DNA of 64,000 nucleotides, taken from Paenarthrobacter nitroguajacolicus. Lineage in GTDB: Bacteria; Actinomycetota; Actinomycetes; Actinomycetales; Micrococcaceae. The first letter of the stretch is position 1. Each line of letters opens with the position of its first letter. The DNA lies in contig NZ_JAQPPK010000027.1 in the NCBI RefSeq assembly GCF_029952445.1, positions 1 to 64,000 on the forward strand, read 5' to 3'. The notes under the pieces are model-generated. The model ran no database searches, was not told where the DNA came from, and worked only from the letters and a program-made list of their open reading frames with translations. The translations under genes were made by a program, and so were the position numbers. Shown here in pieces: positions 17,539-26,508 of the stretch.

Positions 17539-17560
17539 ACCGACCGTGCACTCGGTCGGT
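17539..17560. promoter_or_regulatory. TetR operator 2 (ACCGACCG-N6-CGGTCGGT)
   Basis: The second copy of the 8-6-8 dyad, with identical arms and a different spacer (TGCACT). It lies about 75 bp before the GH3 start. The TetR gene at the end of the GH3 operon is the likely binder, which would make the unit self-regulated. Confidence 0.8.
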
Positions 17561-17635
17561 ATGCTAAGGTTGTGATTCATCGCACTGCTGTCAGTCCCTG
17601 ATGGCCGCCAAATTTCCTGACGAAGGAGTCTCCCG

Positions 17636-20092
17636 ATGAGCGTCCCCGCCACTGACCTTCCGCACGTGTCCGACGTGCGTTCAGAGCTTGTCGATGAAGC
17701 GGTGCAGTCCCTGGACCTCTCAGGAAAGATCCGGCTGTTGTCCGGCGCGAAAATGTTCAGCCTCTGGGGTGAGGCATCCATCGGCCTGAACGAGATTGTC
17801 ATGTCAGATGGCCCGACCGGTGTGCGCGGGGAAGGAGTGGTCGGTGGCCGCGAGAGCTGCCTGCTGCCCAACGCCACGCTCCTTGCGCAAACCTGGAGCA
17901 CCGCCGTGCTCGAGGAAGTCGGCGCGCTTCTGGCAGCAGAAGCCGCGGACCAGCAGACCCATATCGTTCTGGGCCCAACAATCAATCTCCACCGCACTCC
18001 ACTGGGAGGACGCCTCTTCGAATGCTTCAGCGAGGACCCTTACCTGACTGGAGTTCTCGCAGCAGCCTATATCCGCTCACTTCAGAGCCGGGGAATCGGC
18101 GCGTCCCCGAAGCATTTCCTCGCCAACGAATCCGAAACACAGCGCACTACCGTTGATTGTGTTGTTGGCGAACAGACTTTGCGGGAGCTGTACCTGCTGC
18201 CGTTCGAAATCGTGGACCAGGACGCCCATCCGTGGACGGTCATGGCCTCTTACAACAGCATCAATGGCGTCACCGCCACAGAGCATGCGGAGCTCCTCAA
18301 TGACATCCTGAAGAAGGAGTGGGGCTTCGACGGGCTGGTCATGTCCGACTGGTTCGCGACAAAGCGGACAGCAGAGAGCGCGAACGCCGGGCTCGACCTG
18401 GTGATGCCCGGGCCCGAAACGGTCTGGAGCACGTCCCTCGAGAAAGCCGTGCGTTCCGGAGAGGTTTCGGAAGAGACCGTTGATGGGCATGTCCGCCGGT
18501 TACTGACCCTTGCTGCCCGCGTGGGAGCTTTCGGGGAACACCGCACTTGGCCCACTGACGTCCCGGGTCCGGACAGTAACGTGCGCCGTGAACAGCTGCG
18601 CAGGATCGCGGCCCAGGGCATGACCGTACTCAAGAACGACAACGCCACGCTCCCGCTCGCCAAAGGGACCGGGACGGTGGCGGTCATCGGACGCCACGCC
18701 ATCGACACTGTCGCCCAGGGCGGAGGCTCTGCCCGGGTCCGCCCGCCCCACATTGTCAGCATCGGAGACGGCCTCGCATCCGCGCTGGGCCCCGGGGTGA
18801 CGAACTTGGACGGAGTGGAAACCCGGACAAGGATGGTGGCAGCGCCGGCTTCAATCGTGAGGGATCCCGAAACAGGGACCCCGGGCATGCGGGTCCGGGC
18901 CCTCGACGTGCACGGCAACGTCATGGAGTCCCGGCACTTTGACGTGGCTGAACTCGAAGTGGCCGAGGATGGCTGGCTGGCGGATGCGGTCCGGATCGAG
19001 CTGTCGGTGGATGTAAAGTTGCCCTCGCCGGCCCGGATGCGCGTCGGCGTCATCGGCCCCGGAGAGTGGACCGTCACTGCACCCGGCCACCACGAGTCAT
19101 TTACCGTCACTCCTCACGATGGCCCGGGCGGCGGCCTTCACCGGCCCAAGAGCCACGTCTCAGTGGTTCCCCTGGAATCCGGGGCACGGATTACCGCCAC
19201 CACGGGGCCGCACTTCGAGATGAGGGTCATCGGGCTCGTAGTCACGGCCGCCGCCCGTCCGGCCGCAGCCGCAATCCGCGAGGCTGTCGAAGCGGCAGCA
19301 GCTGCTGACACCGCCATCGTCGTCGTCGGCAACACCCAGGAACAGGAAACTGAGGGGCAGGACAAAAAGACGCTGGCCCTCCCCGGTGAGCAGGACGCCC
19401 TGGTCGCGGCCGTCGCCGCCGTCGCACCCCGCACCGTCGTTGTCGTTAACGCTGCCACACCGGTGCTGATGCCCTGGCTCAACAATGTCGACGCCGTGCT
19501 TTTCGCCGGGCTCCCGGGCCAGGAAGCCGGAGACGCCGTCGCTGCAGCACTGACGGGTGAGATCGAACCGGCGGGGCGCCTCGTCACGACCTTCCCGGCC
19601 CGCGACGGAGAAGGGCCGGCCTGGGCGACGGCACCCGATGCGGGGCGTCTTGAGTATGCGGAAGGGCCGCGCGTCGGCTATCGGGGCTGGCACCAGTCAG
19701 GAGCCGAACCGTTGTTCTGGTTCGGCCACGGCCTCGGCTACACCATCTGGGACTACACCTCCGCCCAGATCACCGAGCGCGACAGGGCAGGAGTCAAGGC
19801 GGTAACTGTCGCCCTGACCAACACTGGCCAACGCTCCGGCAACGAGACTGTGCAGGTCTACCACTTGCCCACCGACGACGGCCAGCCCGCACGCCTCATC
19901 GGATGGGCGCAGGTTTCCCTCGACGCCGGACAGAGCGGTACCGTTCAAGTTCAATGTGATCTGCGAACCCAGCGGATTTGGAACGTGAAAGAACACAGGT
20001 GGCTGCCGCTCTCCGGCGGTTCACTGGTCATTGCACGCGGCCTCGGCGATCCCCGAATCACGGTTCCGCTCGAGAACGGACAGGAGTCCTAA
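17636..20092 (+). CDS. GH3 beta-glucosidase, long form with Fn3-like C-terminus
   Basis: 818 aa. The GH3 barrel (about residues 25-290) shows SDGPTGVRGE, GPTINLHRTPLGGRLFECFSEDPYLTG, PKHFLANESE and the nucleophile motif VMSDW. The sandwich domain (about 320-680) is interrupted by a roughly 150-residue insert (about 390-540) that could be a PA14-like sugar-binding domain. A fibronectin III-like domain ends the protein (TNTGQRSGNETVQVYH, about 730). No signal peptide is seen, so action is cytoplasmic. GAAGGAG precedes ATG 17636. With the divergent carrier it should hydrolyse imported beta-glucosides. It belongs to a different GH3 subgroup from the enzyme at 3748. Confidence 0.88.
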   Translation: MSVPATDLPHVSDVRSELVDEAVQSLDLSGKIRLLSGAKMFSLWGEASIGLNEIVMSDGPTGVRGEGVVGGRESCLLPNATLLAQTWSTAVLEEVGALLAAEAADQQTHIVLGPTINLHRTPLGGRLFECFSEDPYLTGVLAAAYIRSLQSRGIGASPKHFLANESETQRTTVDCVVGEQTLRELYLLPFEIVDQDAHPWTVMASYNSINGVTATEHAELLNDILKKEWGFDGLVMSDWFATKRTAESANAGLDLVMPGPETVWSTSLEKAVRSGEVSEETVDGHVRRLLTLAARVGAFGEHRTWPTDVPGPDSNVRREQLRRIAAQGMTVLKNDNATLPLAKGTGTVAVIGRHAIDTVAQGGGSARVRPPHIVSIGDGLASALGPGVTNLDGVETRTRMVAAPASIVRDPETGTPGMRVRALDVHGNVMESRHFDVAELEVAEDGWLADAVRIELSVDVKLPSPARMRVGVIGPGEWTVTAPGHHESFTVTPHDGPGGGLHRPKSHVSVVPLESGARITATTGPHFEMRVIGLVVTAAARPAAAAIREAVEAAAAADTAIVVVGNTQEQETEGQDKKTLALPGEQDALVAAVAAVAPRTVVVVNAATPVLMPWLNNVDAVLFAGLPGQEAGDAVAAALTGEIEPAGRLVTTFPARDGEGPAWATAPDAGRLEYAEGPRVGYRGWHQSGAEPLFWFGHGLGYTIWDYTSAQITERDRAGVKAVTVALTNTGQRSGNETVQVYHLPTDDGQPARLIGWAQVSLDAGQSGTVQVQCDLRTQRIWNVKEHRWLPLSGGSLVIARGLGDPRITVPLENGQES

Positions 20093-20096
20093 AGGC

Positions 20097-20738
20097 ATGT
20101 CTTACCCACCCGGCTACCGCATCGAACGCGAACGAAACCGTACAGAAAAGGCCGGTGACATCGCCCGCGCCAAGGCCATACAGGCAGCAATAGAGCTGTT
20201 CTCCACCAGCGGATACAACAAGTCCTCAATCGCCGAGGTAGCTCTCCGGACCGGACTATCCCAGTCAGGCCTTCTCCACCACTTCCCCAACAAAACCGCC
20301 TTGCTCACCGCCGTGCTCGAACAGCGGGAAAAAGAAGACAGCGAATTCCTCTTCGGCGAAGGCGCAGCACCTCTGGGGTGGGCCGCATTCGACTCGCTCC
20401 TTGCCCTGGTCGCCCGCAACTCCACCCGGCCCGAATGGATCGGCCTGTTCGTCCGGATCTCGGCAGAAGCCACCGAAGCCAACCACCCGGCAAACCAGTG
20501 GATGCTCGATCACTACCGCAGCACCCGGCAATGGCTCACCCAAGCCATCGAAGACGGCAAGAGAACAGGCGAAATCCTCCCGGACGTCCCCGTTGACGCT
20601 ATCGTCCGCAACACCATCGCCGTACTTGACGGGCTCCAGCAGCAATGGGTAGCCGAACCGGACAGCATGTCAATGGTCGCAGAGCTCCGGGTGTACCTCG
20701 ACCAGCTTCGTTCTGCCTGGGGCAACCCCCAGCAGTAG
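20097..20738 (+). CDS. TetR-family regulator of the GH3/MFS module
   Basis: 213 aa. The N-terminal TetR helix-turn-helix is clear: AAIELFSTSGYNKSSIAEVALRTGLSQSGLLHHFPNKTALLTAVLE (about residues 22-70). The remainder forms the helical ligand domain. ATG 20097 follows an AGGAG site, only 4 bp after the GH3 stop, so the two genes form one transcript. Two identical dyads near the start of that transcript (17478-17499, 17539-17560) are the likely targets. The ligand is probably the glycoside or its aglycone, which is inference. Confidence 0.88.
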   Translation: MSYPPGYRIERERNRTEKAGDIARAKAIQAAIELFSTSGYNKSSIAEVALRTGLSQSGLLHHFPNKTALLTAVLEQREKEDSEFLFGEGAAPLGWAAFDSLLALVARNSTRPEWIGLFVRISAEATEANHPANQWMLDHYRSTRQWLTQAIEDGKRTGEILPDVPVDAIVRNTIAVLDGLQQQWVAEPDSMSMVAELRVYLDQLRSAWGNPQQ

Positions 20739-20833
20739 CCGCCCCACCTGCAAGGCCAGCCCCGGCACGCGTACCAGCCAAACGCGCCCGGAAGTCTGGC
20801 GTACCCATGGCTCCCCTCGAAAGGCACTCCCTC

Positions 20834-21277
20834 ATGCCCGCCCTCCCCCAGCACCTCTATGACTTCATCTCACAACCCAACCCTGCAGTAATGTCCACCG
20901 TCGCCTCCGACGGGCGCCCTGTCAGCGTTCAGATCGTCTATCTCGCTGAAGACGCCGAACACATCCTCCTTAGCATCGCTTCCGGTAATTCCCGCGGCGG
21001 CCGGCTGCAACACCTGCACAAGGACCCGCGTATGTCCCTGACAGTGCTTAGGAACGATGACTGGACAGAGGCCGTCACCATTCTGGGAACCGCTATCGAA
21101 TTCTTCGACGACAAGGACCTCGAAATCATCGACGCCATGACCACCCACTACTTCGGTGCGCCCTACGCAGTCCGCAACCCCCGCACGGCGGTGAGGGTCC
21201 GCATCGATAAATGGACCGAGCACTCCAACGCGATGTTCCGCGTGAATAAAACCGGAGAAGGCGAAACCGTTGGCTGA
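20834..21277 (+). CDS. Pyridoxamine-5'-phosphate-oxidase-fold protein (PPOX/F420-dependent class)
   Basis: 147 aa with the split-barrel flavin/F420-binding pattern: NPAVMSTVASDGRPVSVQIVYL, RLQHLHKDPRMSLTVL, and DDWTEAVTILGTAIEFFDDKDLEIIDAMTTHYFG. Small proteins of this class bind FMN, F420 or heme and carry out redox reactions on diverse substrates. The precise role is not visible. ATG 20834 fits the fold start, but ATG 20807 is possible. Its end overlaps the start of the DUF202 gene by 8 bp, so they are co-translated. Position behind the TetR gene suggests it belongs to the same transcript. Confidence 0.7.
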   Translation: MPALPQHLYDFISQPNPAVMSTVASDGRPVSVQIVYLAEDAEHILLSIASGNSRGGRLQHLHKDPRMSLTVLRNDDWTEAVTILGTAIEFFDDKDLEIIDAMTTHYFGAPYAVRNPRTAVRVRIDKWTEHSNAMFRVNKTGEGETVG

Positions 21278-21635
21278 GCTCAAACGCTTCCCCCCAACGG
21301 TTTTTGGGCAGGGTGACGAACCGGATCCCCGCTTCAGCCTCGCCAACGAACGGACCTTCCTGGCATGGATCCGCACCGCACTGGCATTCATCGCCGGCGG
21401 CGTCGCCCTCGAAGCACTCGGCCTCGGCATCCATCCCGGGTACCGACTCGCCACGTCCATCCTGCTCATCCTCACCGGAATCATGTCCGCGCTCCAGGCC
21501 TGGGGCGGATGGGCGAGAACCGAACGCGCCCTCCGCAGGAGTTCACCCCTTCCCCCAGCACCCCTCTCACTCCCCCTGACAATTCTGCTGGTCTCGGTCG
21601 CTACCCTCATTCTGATCGGAATCCTGCTGAAATGA
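21270..21635 (+). CDS. DUF202 (YidH-type) membrane protein A
   Basis: 121 aa with the DUF202 signature RFSLANERTFLAWIRTALAFIAGGVALE followed by three hydrophobic segments (about residues 35-52, 60-78, 98-118). YidH/DUF202 proteins are small inner-membrane proteins of unknown function, usually found in pairs as here. The start is TTG 21270, within the end of the preceding gene and preceded by GGAGAAGG. The stop overlaps the start of the next DUF202 gene (ATGA), so the two are tightly coupled. Confidence 0.82.
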   Translation: MAELKRFPPTVFGQGDEPDPRFSLANERTFLAWIRTALAFIAGGVALEALGLGIHPGYRLATSILLILTGIMSALQAWGGWARTERALRRSSPLPPAPLSLPLTILLVSVATLILIGILLK

Positions 21636-21970
21636 CCGTCCTCTTCGATCAAGGCCTCCAACCAGAGCGCACAGGCCTGGCCTGGCAACGCACCTGCCTG
21701 ACGTTTCTCGCAGGCTCCCTCGCCGCGATGAAGATCCTCCCTCCCATCTTCGGGCCATGGTCACTGCTGCTTGGTGCCGTTGGGTTTCTCGAGGCGACGC
21801 TCTTACTGTTCGTCGTCCGGCGCCGATATCTCCGACAGCACCACACCCTTACCACACCCGGCGAGCAACCGCCCCGGGCGGCCGACGGTCGCCTTCCCGC
21901 CGCCCTCGGCGCCTCGACCGTGGCTGCAGGGATCATCTCGCTGACTCTGGTCCTGAGCATCCAGCACTAA
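21632..21970 (+). CDS. DUF202 membrane protein B
   Basis: 112 aa, a shorter member of the same family (QPERTGLAWQRTCLTFLAGSLAAM), with hydrophobic segments at about residues 22-40, 44-62 and 90-108. ATG 21632 overlaps the previous stop by 4 bp. Pairs of unequal DUF202 proteins are common in actinobacteria and may form a hetero-oligomer. Function is unknown. Confidence 0.8.
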   Translation: MTVLFDQGLQPERTGLAWQRTCLTFLAGSLAAMKILPPIFGPWSLLLGAVGFLEATLLLFVVRRRYLRQHHTLTTPGEQPPRAADGRLPAALGASTVAAGIISLTLVLSIQH

Positions 21971-21977
21971 GGACAAC

Positions 21978-22478
21978 ATGCACGCTACCCCAGCCCGCCT
22001 TGCCTTAAGAAGGCAGGATGCGGCCTCCTGGCTGGCACCAGACCCGGACGGCCAGGTCTTCATTGAGGATATGGAATACCGGTCCGAGCTTTCTGTCCTG
22101 CGCCACTACGTCGAGAACAGACTCGCCGCATTCGCCCTTGCCGTCAGCACGAATGACCCTGCCGCGCTGACATCCCTGCTGCAGTCCGTCCGCGTGGACC
22201 TCGTGGAAGCAAAGCGAAGAACGGAACCAGTGGACGCGCAGGACATCATCCATTGCCTGTCCCCGTGGAACCGTCCGGCCCTCCTGACCACGTGCAACCT
22301 CACCGTCCAGTCCTCCGGCGACGCCGCCCGCTACACCGCCACGTACCAGCTATGGCCAATGGCTGCCAGGAGCACCGAGATGGTGTCCTTCGGAGTGTTC
22401 CGGGGAACCTTCAACCGAGGGCATCAAGTCTGGAGATGGTCTGAACACACGGTCCAGCCCTCGGGTGCCAAAGATTAG
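21978..22478 (+). CDS. Unassigned protein, possibly SnoaL/NTF2-like
   Basis: 166 aa, soluble, with no clear motif. The layout suggests an NTF2/SnoaL-like cone fold (acidic helical N-terminus with LSVLRHYVENRLAAFALAVSTNDPAALTSLL, then beta-strand-like TCNLTVQSSGDAARYTATYQLWPMAARSTEMVSFGVFRGTFNR). The assignment is tentative. ATG 21978 follows AAGGACA and lies 7 bp after the DUF202 B stop, so it ends the same operon. Ring-hydroxylating dioxygenase small subunits have a similar fold, but no large subunit is nearby. Confidence 0.5.
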   Translation: MHATPARLALRRQDAASWLAPDPDGQVFIEDMEYRSELSVLRHYVENRLAAFALAVSTNDPAALTSLLQSVRVDLVEAKRRTEPVDAQDIIHCLSPWNRPALLTTCNLTVQSSGDAARYTATYQLWPMAARSTEMVSFGVFRGTFNRGHQVWRWSEHTVQPSGAKD

Positions 22479-22654
22479 CGGCATGAGCTCTTGATCACGA
22501 CCGGGACGTGGTGACTATCGTCGCTGACAGCCAAGCGACCGTTTCCTGTGTGGCTCCGGCGGGCATCACGCCTGCAGTCGGTATACTTTTTGCACCTCGC
22601 CCCCGTGAGCCCGCTCCACCAACTGTCCCCCAACACCACCCCGAGGAACAGAGA

Positions 22655-23080
22655 ATGCCCGCAGTTACTTTTCGCAGCTTCATCACTGGAGACGAGGACT
22701 CCGTAGTCGAGCTTTGGAGTATTTGTGGCCTTGTCCGCCCCTGGAACGATCCTCGAAAAGATATAGAGCGGAAGCTCCGAGTGCAACCCGAGCTTTTCGT
22801 AGTGGCCCATGACGGGCGGCATGTTGTTGGGACGGCCATGTCGGGCTATGACGGCCATCGTGGCTGGATCCACTACTTTGCTGTCCACCCTGAACAGCAA
22901 GGCCTCGGGCTGGGCCGAGGCCTTGTCCGCGACGTCGAGCAGCGACTTGGCGCGTTGGGTTGTCCCAAGATCCATCTCAACGTCCGCAGTACGAATGCAG
23001 CCGCGGCCGATTTTTGGCGCGCCGTCGGGTTCGAACCCGGTGACTCGCTGACGTTCGCAAGGCGCCTCATCACCGACTGA
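22655..23080 (+). CDS. ypeA: GNAT acetyltransferase, YpeA-like
   Basis: 141 aa. The order of motifs VVELWSICGLVRPWNDPRKDIERKL, VVGTAMSGYDGHRGWIHYFAVHPEQQGLGLGRGLV and GCPKIHLNVRSTNAAAADFWRAVGFEPGD follows E. coli YpeA closely, including the R/Q-x-x-G-x-G/A acetyl-CoA site (QQGLGLG). The acyl acceptor of YpeA proteins is not established. ATG 22655 follows GAGGAACAGAGA. A decayed copy with a frameshift lies at 15141-15565, so this is the functional one. The 176 bp before it hold no gene. Confidence 0.85.
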   Translation: MPAVTFRSFITGDEDSVVELWSICGLVRPWNDPRKDIERKLRVQPELFVVAHDGRHVVGTAMSGYDGHRGWIHYFAVHPEQQGLGLGRGLVRDVEQRLGALGCPKIHLNVRSTNAAAADFWRAVGFEPGDSLTFARRLITD

Positions 23081-23266
23081 CCCTCCGGGGCGCCGAACCA
23101 CTTCCTACTTTGGCAGATTCACCAGGTCTTCTGAATGCTCGATGACCTGTCCCAGAGCGAGCGAGACCGGACAGACATGCTAGTCAGCTACCTGCCCGGG
23201 AGACCCCTCGCATGCAATCGGGCTGCACGGCAATGTCGTTGCCTAGTGTTGAAGACAGCCAAGCCG

Positions 23267-25423
23267 CTACCTCCGCGGCCGGCGGTTTGCCTCTTCTACC
23301 AACTCCGTAATCCATGGACGGTGTCCACGTCGAAATTGCATCCACTCGGGCAGGCCCTGAAGGGATAGGCCGGACTTGTCGATGTCAATGGTGATCCGGT
23401 CGCCACCAACCGGTGCGTTAGTGATGTGCAGGTCCCCATAGGCTTCCGGGAGCACAGGGTCCATCCACAGTTCCCGACGGGAGACATGGACGTCGTACCG
23501 CATGAGGTTCGTGACCAAGAGGATCGGAGCGGTCGCTGCCCAAGCCTGGGGTGAACACGCGGTTGGATACGGTACGGGTTCGGCAAACTGGTCCCGGCTG
23601 AAGCCGCAGAAAAGTTCGGGCAACCGCCCACCGGACGATTCGGCGGCTTCCAATATTGCAGTAGTAATGCGCTGTGCTTCTGTCACGAAGCCATACCGCA
23701 ACAGTCCGGCAGCGATGATCGCATTGTCGTGCGGCCATACTGAGCCATTGTGATAGCTGGCGGGGTTGTAGGCACCCATGTTGCTGGCCAGAGTCCTTAC
23801 ACCCCAGCCGCTGAACATCTCTGGTGACATAAGCCGCTCAGCAACCTGGGGAGCCTTGTCCTCGTCAACGAGGCCATATACTAGACAGTGGCCCATGTTG
23901 GAAGCACACGCGTCCACCTGCCGTTTCCTGCCGTCGAGGGCGATTGCGTAATACCCACGGTCCGGCATCCAGAACTGCTCGTTAAACTTCCGCTTCAGCT
24001 CCGCCGCCAGATCGGTGAGCTCATCTCCACGTGCTGTGTCCCCTGCGTCGTATGCCATCCAGGCGCGCGCCGTATATGCGGCATAGACGTAGCCCTGGAC
24101 CTCACAGAGTGCGATTGGGGGCTCGGCAAGCGTTCCATCGGCAAAATTGATTCCGTCCCAGGAGTCTTTCCAGCCCTGGTTTATTAGGCCTTGGTCGTTG
24201 AGGCGTTCATACTCAACAAAACCGTCGCCATCCTTATCCCCGTAATGACGTATCCATTCCAGGGCACGGTCCGCGTGAGGCAGCAGGTTGGCGATAATAT
24301 CCGCTCCGAATCCCCACCGGCTGACGGCTCCAAGCACGTCCACAAACAGCGGCGTCGCGTCGACACTTCCGTAGTACGCCGATTTGCCTCCAAGGGCTAA
24401 CCCGGTATTGACGCTAAGCCTAACTTCATGCAAAATCTTGCCGGGTTCCTCCTCTGTCAGCCGGTCCACTACGCTTCCTTGCCGGTCCGCCAGGGTCTGC
24501 AGCGTCCCCAAAGCCAGTGACGGATCCACCGGTAATGCCATCTCGGAGGCCCACAGGGAATCACGGCCGAAGAGCGTCATGAACCATGGTGCGCCCGCGG
24601 CCACCACAACACGCTCGGGATGATTCGAGTCCTCGATCCTGAGGGCGCCCAGATCTTCGTAGCTCCGCCGTAAAGTCCGTTCGATGGATCGATTGCCCAT
24701 GCGAACGACCGGTATCTTGGCAACCCACTCCTTACGGCGACGGTCACTCGGGGACAATCCCTCCCCATCAGGGTGGACAAGTACGCCGCTCCGGTCGGAG
24801 GCTTCGAGCTCAGGTGTGACTCTGACGGCTGCACTCCAGCGGCCGTGCGGCGGGACGGTTATCTCGTATGTGACTCGCTCCGGCTTCATCTCTGCTCCTG
24901 CAGCCTGAATGGTCACCCGCTTTTGCACGCCTTGCCATTTGCCGGCGATGGTCAGTTGGTCTCCTCCGACGTAGCGGGATGTGTCCCACGTACGCTGGAT
25001 CCGCGCTTCTTTTACCTCGAAAAGGTCCGCGAAATCCGCTTCCGCTTCGAGGGAAACCACGCATTCGACCGGCTCCCTCGAGTAGTTGCGAACGGTGATT
25101 TGCTCTTGGATACCGGCTCCAACTTCCCGCACCCGCTCTACGATCAGCGGGCTGTCAGCATACCCGTCGGACCGGCTAACACGGCCTGCAAACAGTGCGC
25201 GGAAGGGTTCCTGCGTCTCTGCCGCCAGGGACTCAAGCGCATGGCTGTTGATTGTCAGGTTCCAGCGGGACAGGAAGCGGGTGTCCTGGACGAACAGACC
25301 ATGCGGATGTTCGGGAAGGATGTCCCCACTAGGCAAGGAAATACAGAACGAGGTTTCCTCTACCAGGGTGACGGTCCCTGCCCCCAGCGGGCCCGCAGCC
25401 GTGTCAGCATTCCATCCAGCCAT
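23267..25423 (-). CDS. Glycogen-debranching-type (amylo-alpha-1,6-glucosidase-like) protein
   Basis: 718 aa. An N-terminal beta-rich domain (about residues 15-215: LVEETSFCISLPSGDILPEHPHGLFVQDTRFLSRWNL) is the GDE_N module. The rest is an (alpha/alpha)6 six-hairpin glycosidase domain (APWFMTLFGRDSLWASEMAL, QGWKDSWDGINFADGTLAEPPIALCEVQGYVYAAYTA, SYHNGSVWPHDNAIIAAGLLRYG). The acidic residues in GWKDSWD and the WPHDN motif are at usual active-site positions. The family acts on alpha-1,6-branched glucans or related sugars, but its role in actinobacteria is poorly defined. ATG 25423 follows GGAGG. It stands alone, with the HxlR gene upstream. Confidence 0.82.
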   Translation of the reverse strand: MAGWNADTAAGPLGAGTVTLVEETSFCISLPSGDILPEHPHGLFVQDTRFLSRWNLTINSHALESLAAETQEPFRALFAGRVSRSDGYADSPLIVERVREVGAGIQEQITVRNYSREPVECVVSLEAEADFADLFEVKEARIQRTWDTSRYVGGDQLTIAGKWQGVQKRVTIQAAGAEMKPERVTYEITVPPHGRWSAAVRVTPELEASDRSGVLVHPDGEGLSPSDRRRKEWVAKIPVVRMGNRSIERTLRRSYEDLGALRIEDSNHPERVVVAAGAPWFMTLFGRDSLWASEMALPVDPSLALGTLQTLADRQGSVVDRLTEEEPGKILHEVRLSVNTGLALGGKSAYYGSVDATPLFVDVLGAVSRWGFGADIIANLLPHADRALEWIRHYGDKDGDGFVEYERLNDQGLINQGWKDSWDGINFADGTLAEPPIALCEVQGYVYAAYTARAWMAYDAGDTARGDELTDLAAELKRKFNEQFWMPDRGYYAIALDGRKRQVDACASNMGHCLVYGLVDEDKAPQVAERLMSPEMFSGWGVRTLASNMGAYNPASYHNGSVWPHDNAIIAAGLLRYGFVTEAQRITTAILEAAESSGGRLPELFCGFSRDQFAEPVPYPTACSPQAWAATAPILLVTNLMRYDVHVSRRELWMDPVLPEAYGDLHITNAPVGGDRITIDIDKSGLSLQGLPEWMQFRRGHRPWITELVEEANRRPRR

Positions 25424-25591
25424 CCGGGTTCCTCCAAGAAAGCAGCGCCGTCACAACGCGGTCTCCTGGTCGTTCCGGGCGACAGCGCCGTTGTTTAAAT
25501 GACCCTACTCTCCCCTGGCTGAGTGGTGTAGTCCTTGTTTGGTGTCCCTCAGTTGCACCGGAAAGAGGGGAACATCAGTGGGGCACTGACA

Positions 25592-26317
25592 TCAGGAAGC
25601 TGCCCGGGGAGTGAACCAACCCGAGAAGCCCGCAGCCCACTCCTCCGGGCCAACAAATCCGATGGAGCCCAGCTGCCGTGCGTCTTCACAACGGCGAAGA
25701 CCCCACCAGAGATCGTAGAGGACCCGCGGAGCGACGTGGATCTGAAGATCCGGGATACGTTCTGAGCGGCCGATACTCGAGGTCGTCCTGCTGTTCTCTC
25801 TGCAGATCCAACCTTGCAAGGGAGCTCCTCTGGCGTTGTCGAATTCAAACGCCAGGACCATCGACTTCCGGGGCAGGGAATCTGTCATAAGGCTGCGGCC
25901 CATGTGTTCGAGCAGTGTGCCAAGCCCTGCCCGCAGGTCATTCTCAAAGGGTGCCTGCCACTGGCTGGCCCAGAGGCCGAGCGACTCCAAGGTCTGACGC
26001 AGCCCGTAGCCGATCGGCGTGAGTCTGTAGCGCCGTGAGCCGCGAGGACCGGTTTCATCGTTGCGAATGACAAGCTGGAGTTGGACCAGCCGCTTAAGCC
26101 GCTGGGAGAGCAGCGTCCGGGAGAGATCAGGCAGCGCACGGGACATATCATTGAACCCCATTTCACCGCCGAGCAGTTCACGCACGATCAACAGGGACCA
26201 GCGGTCACCCAGCAGCCGCAGCCCTTGCGATATGGACCAATAGTCGGCTCTCAGGCTTCCTGCTGCGTTTGCCAGTTCGTCGTGTTCCCGGGTGAATTGC
26301 TCTGCAATGGTCGTCAT
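25592..26317 (-). CDS. HxlR-family transcriptional regulator with C-terminal SCP2-like extension
   Basis: About 241 aa. The winged-helix HxlR domain occupies residues 30-130 (LRLLGDRWSLLIVRELLGGEMGFNDMSRALPDLSRTLLSQRLKRLVQLQLVIRND, then YRLTPIGYGL). The C-terminal hundred residues resemble the SCP2/alkyl-sulfatase-like extension found in longer HxlR proteins, which may bind a hydrophobic ligand. ATG 26317 follows AGGGA; the longer open frame upstream lacks a ribosome site. Its targets are not obvious; the debranching gene downstream in the same direction is the nearest candidate. Confidence 0.82.
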   Translation of the reverse strand: MTTIAEQFTREHDELANAAGSLRADYWSISQGLRLLGDRWSLLIVRELLGGEMGFNDMSRALPDLSRTLLSQRLKRLVQLQLVIRNDETGPRGSRRYRLTPIGYGLRQTLESLGLWASQWQAPFENDLRAGLGTLLEHMGRSLMTDSLPRKSMVLAFEFDNARGAPLQGWICRENSRTTSSIGRSERIPDLQIHVAPRVLYDLWWGLRRCEDARQLGSIGFVGPEEWAAGFSGWFTPRAAS

Positions 26318-26454
26318 CGTCCCTGGGCTCCAAGCGGTCGGTGAGTTGTGCTGCCGCCATTCTTCCCGACTCATTAAGAGGTTGTGTGTGCGCCGCGCAC
26401 ACAACTCCATCCCACGTAGTCATGGCCGGCCTTTACTGGCTCCGTCTTTAAACG

Positions 26455-26497
26455 CAGAATCGAAGGTTGGCCGTTACGAATCCAACCTTCGATTCTG
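26455..26497. terminator. Strong stem-loop after the MBL-fold gene
   Basis: A perfect 16-bp stem (CAGAATCGAAGGTTGG with CCAACCTTCGATTCTG) with an 11-nt loop. It lies 12 bp past the stop of the minus-strand MBL gene and before the HxlR gene, so it ends the PAS-MBL transcript. Confidence 0.85.
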
Positions 26498-26508
26498 GGC
26501 TCCGATTG

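Noticed and set aside
22005..22303. Minus-strand frames under the protein at 21978
   Set aside because: The plus frame is coupled to the DUF202 operon; the minus frames have no start site or family pattern.
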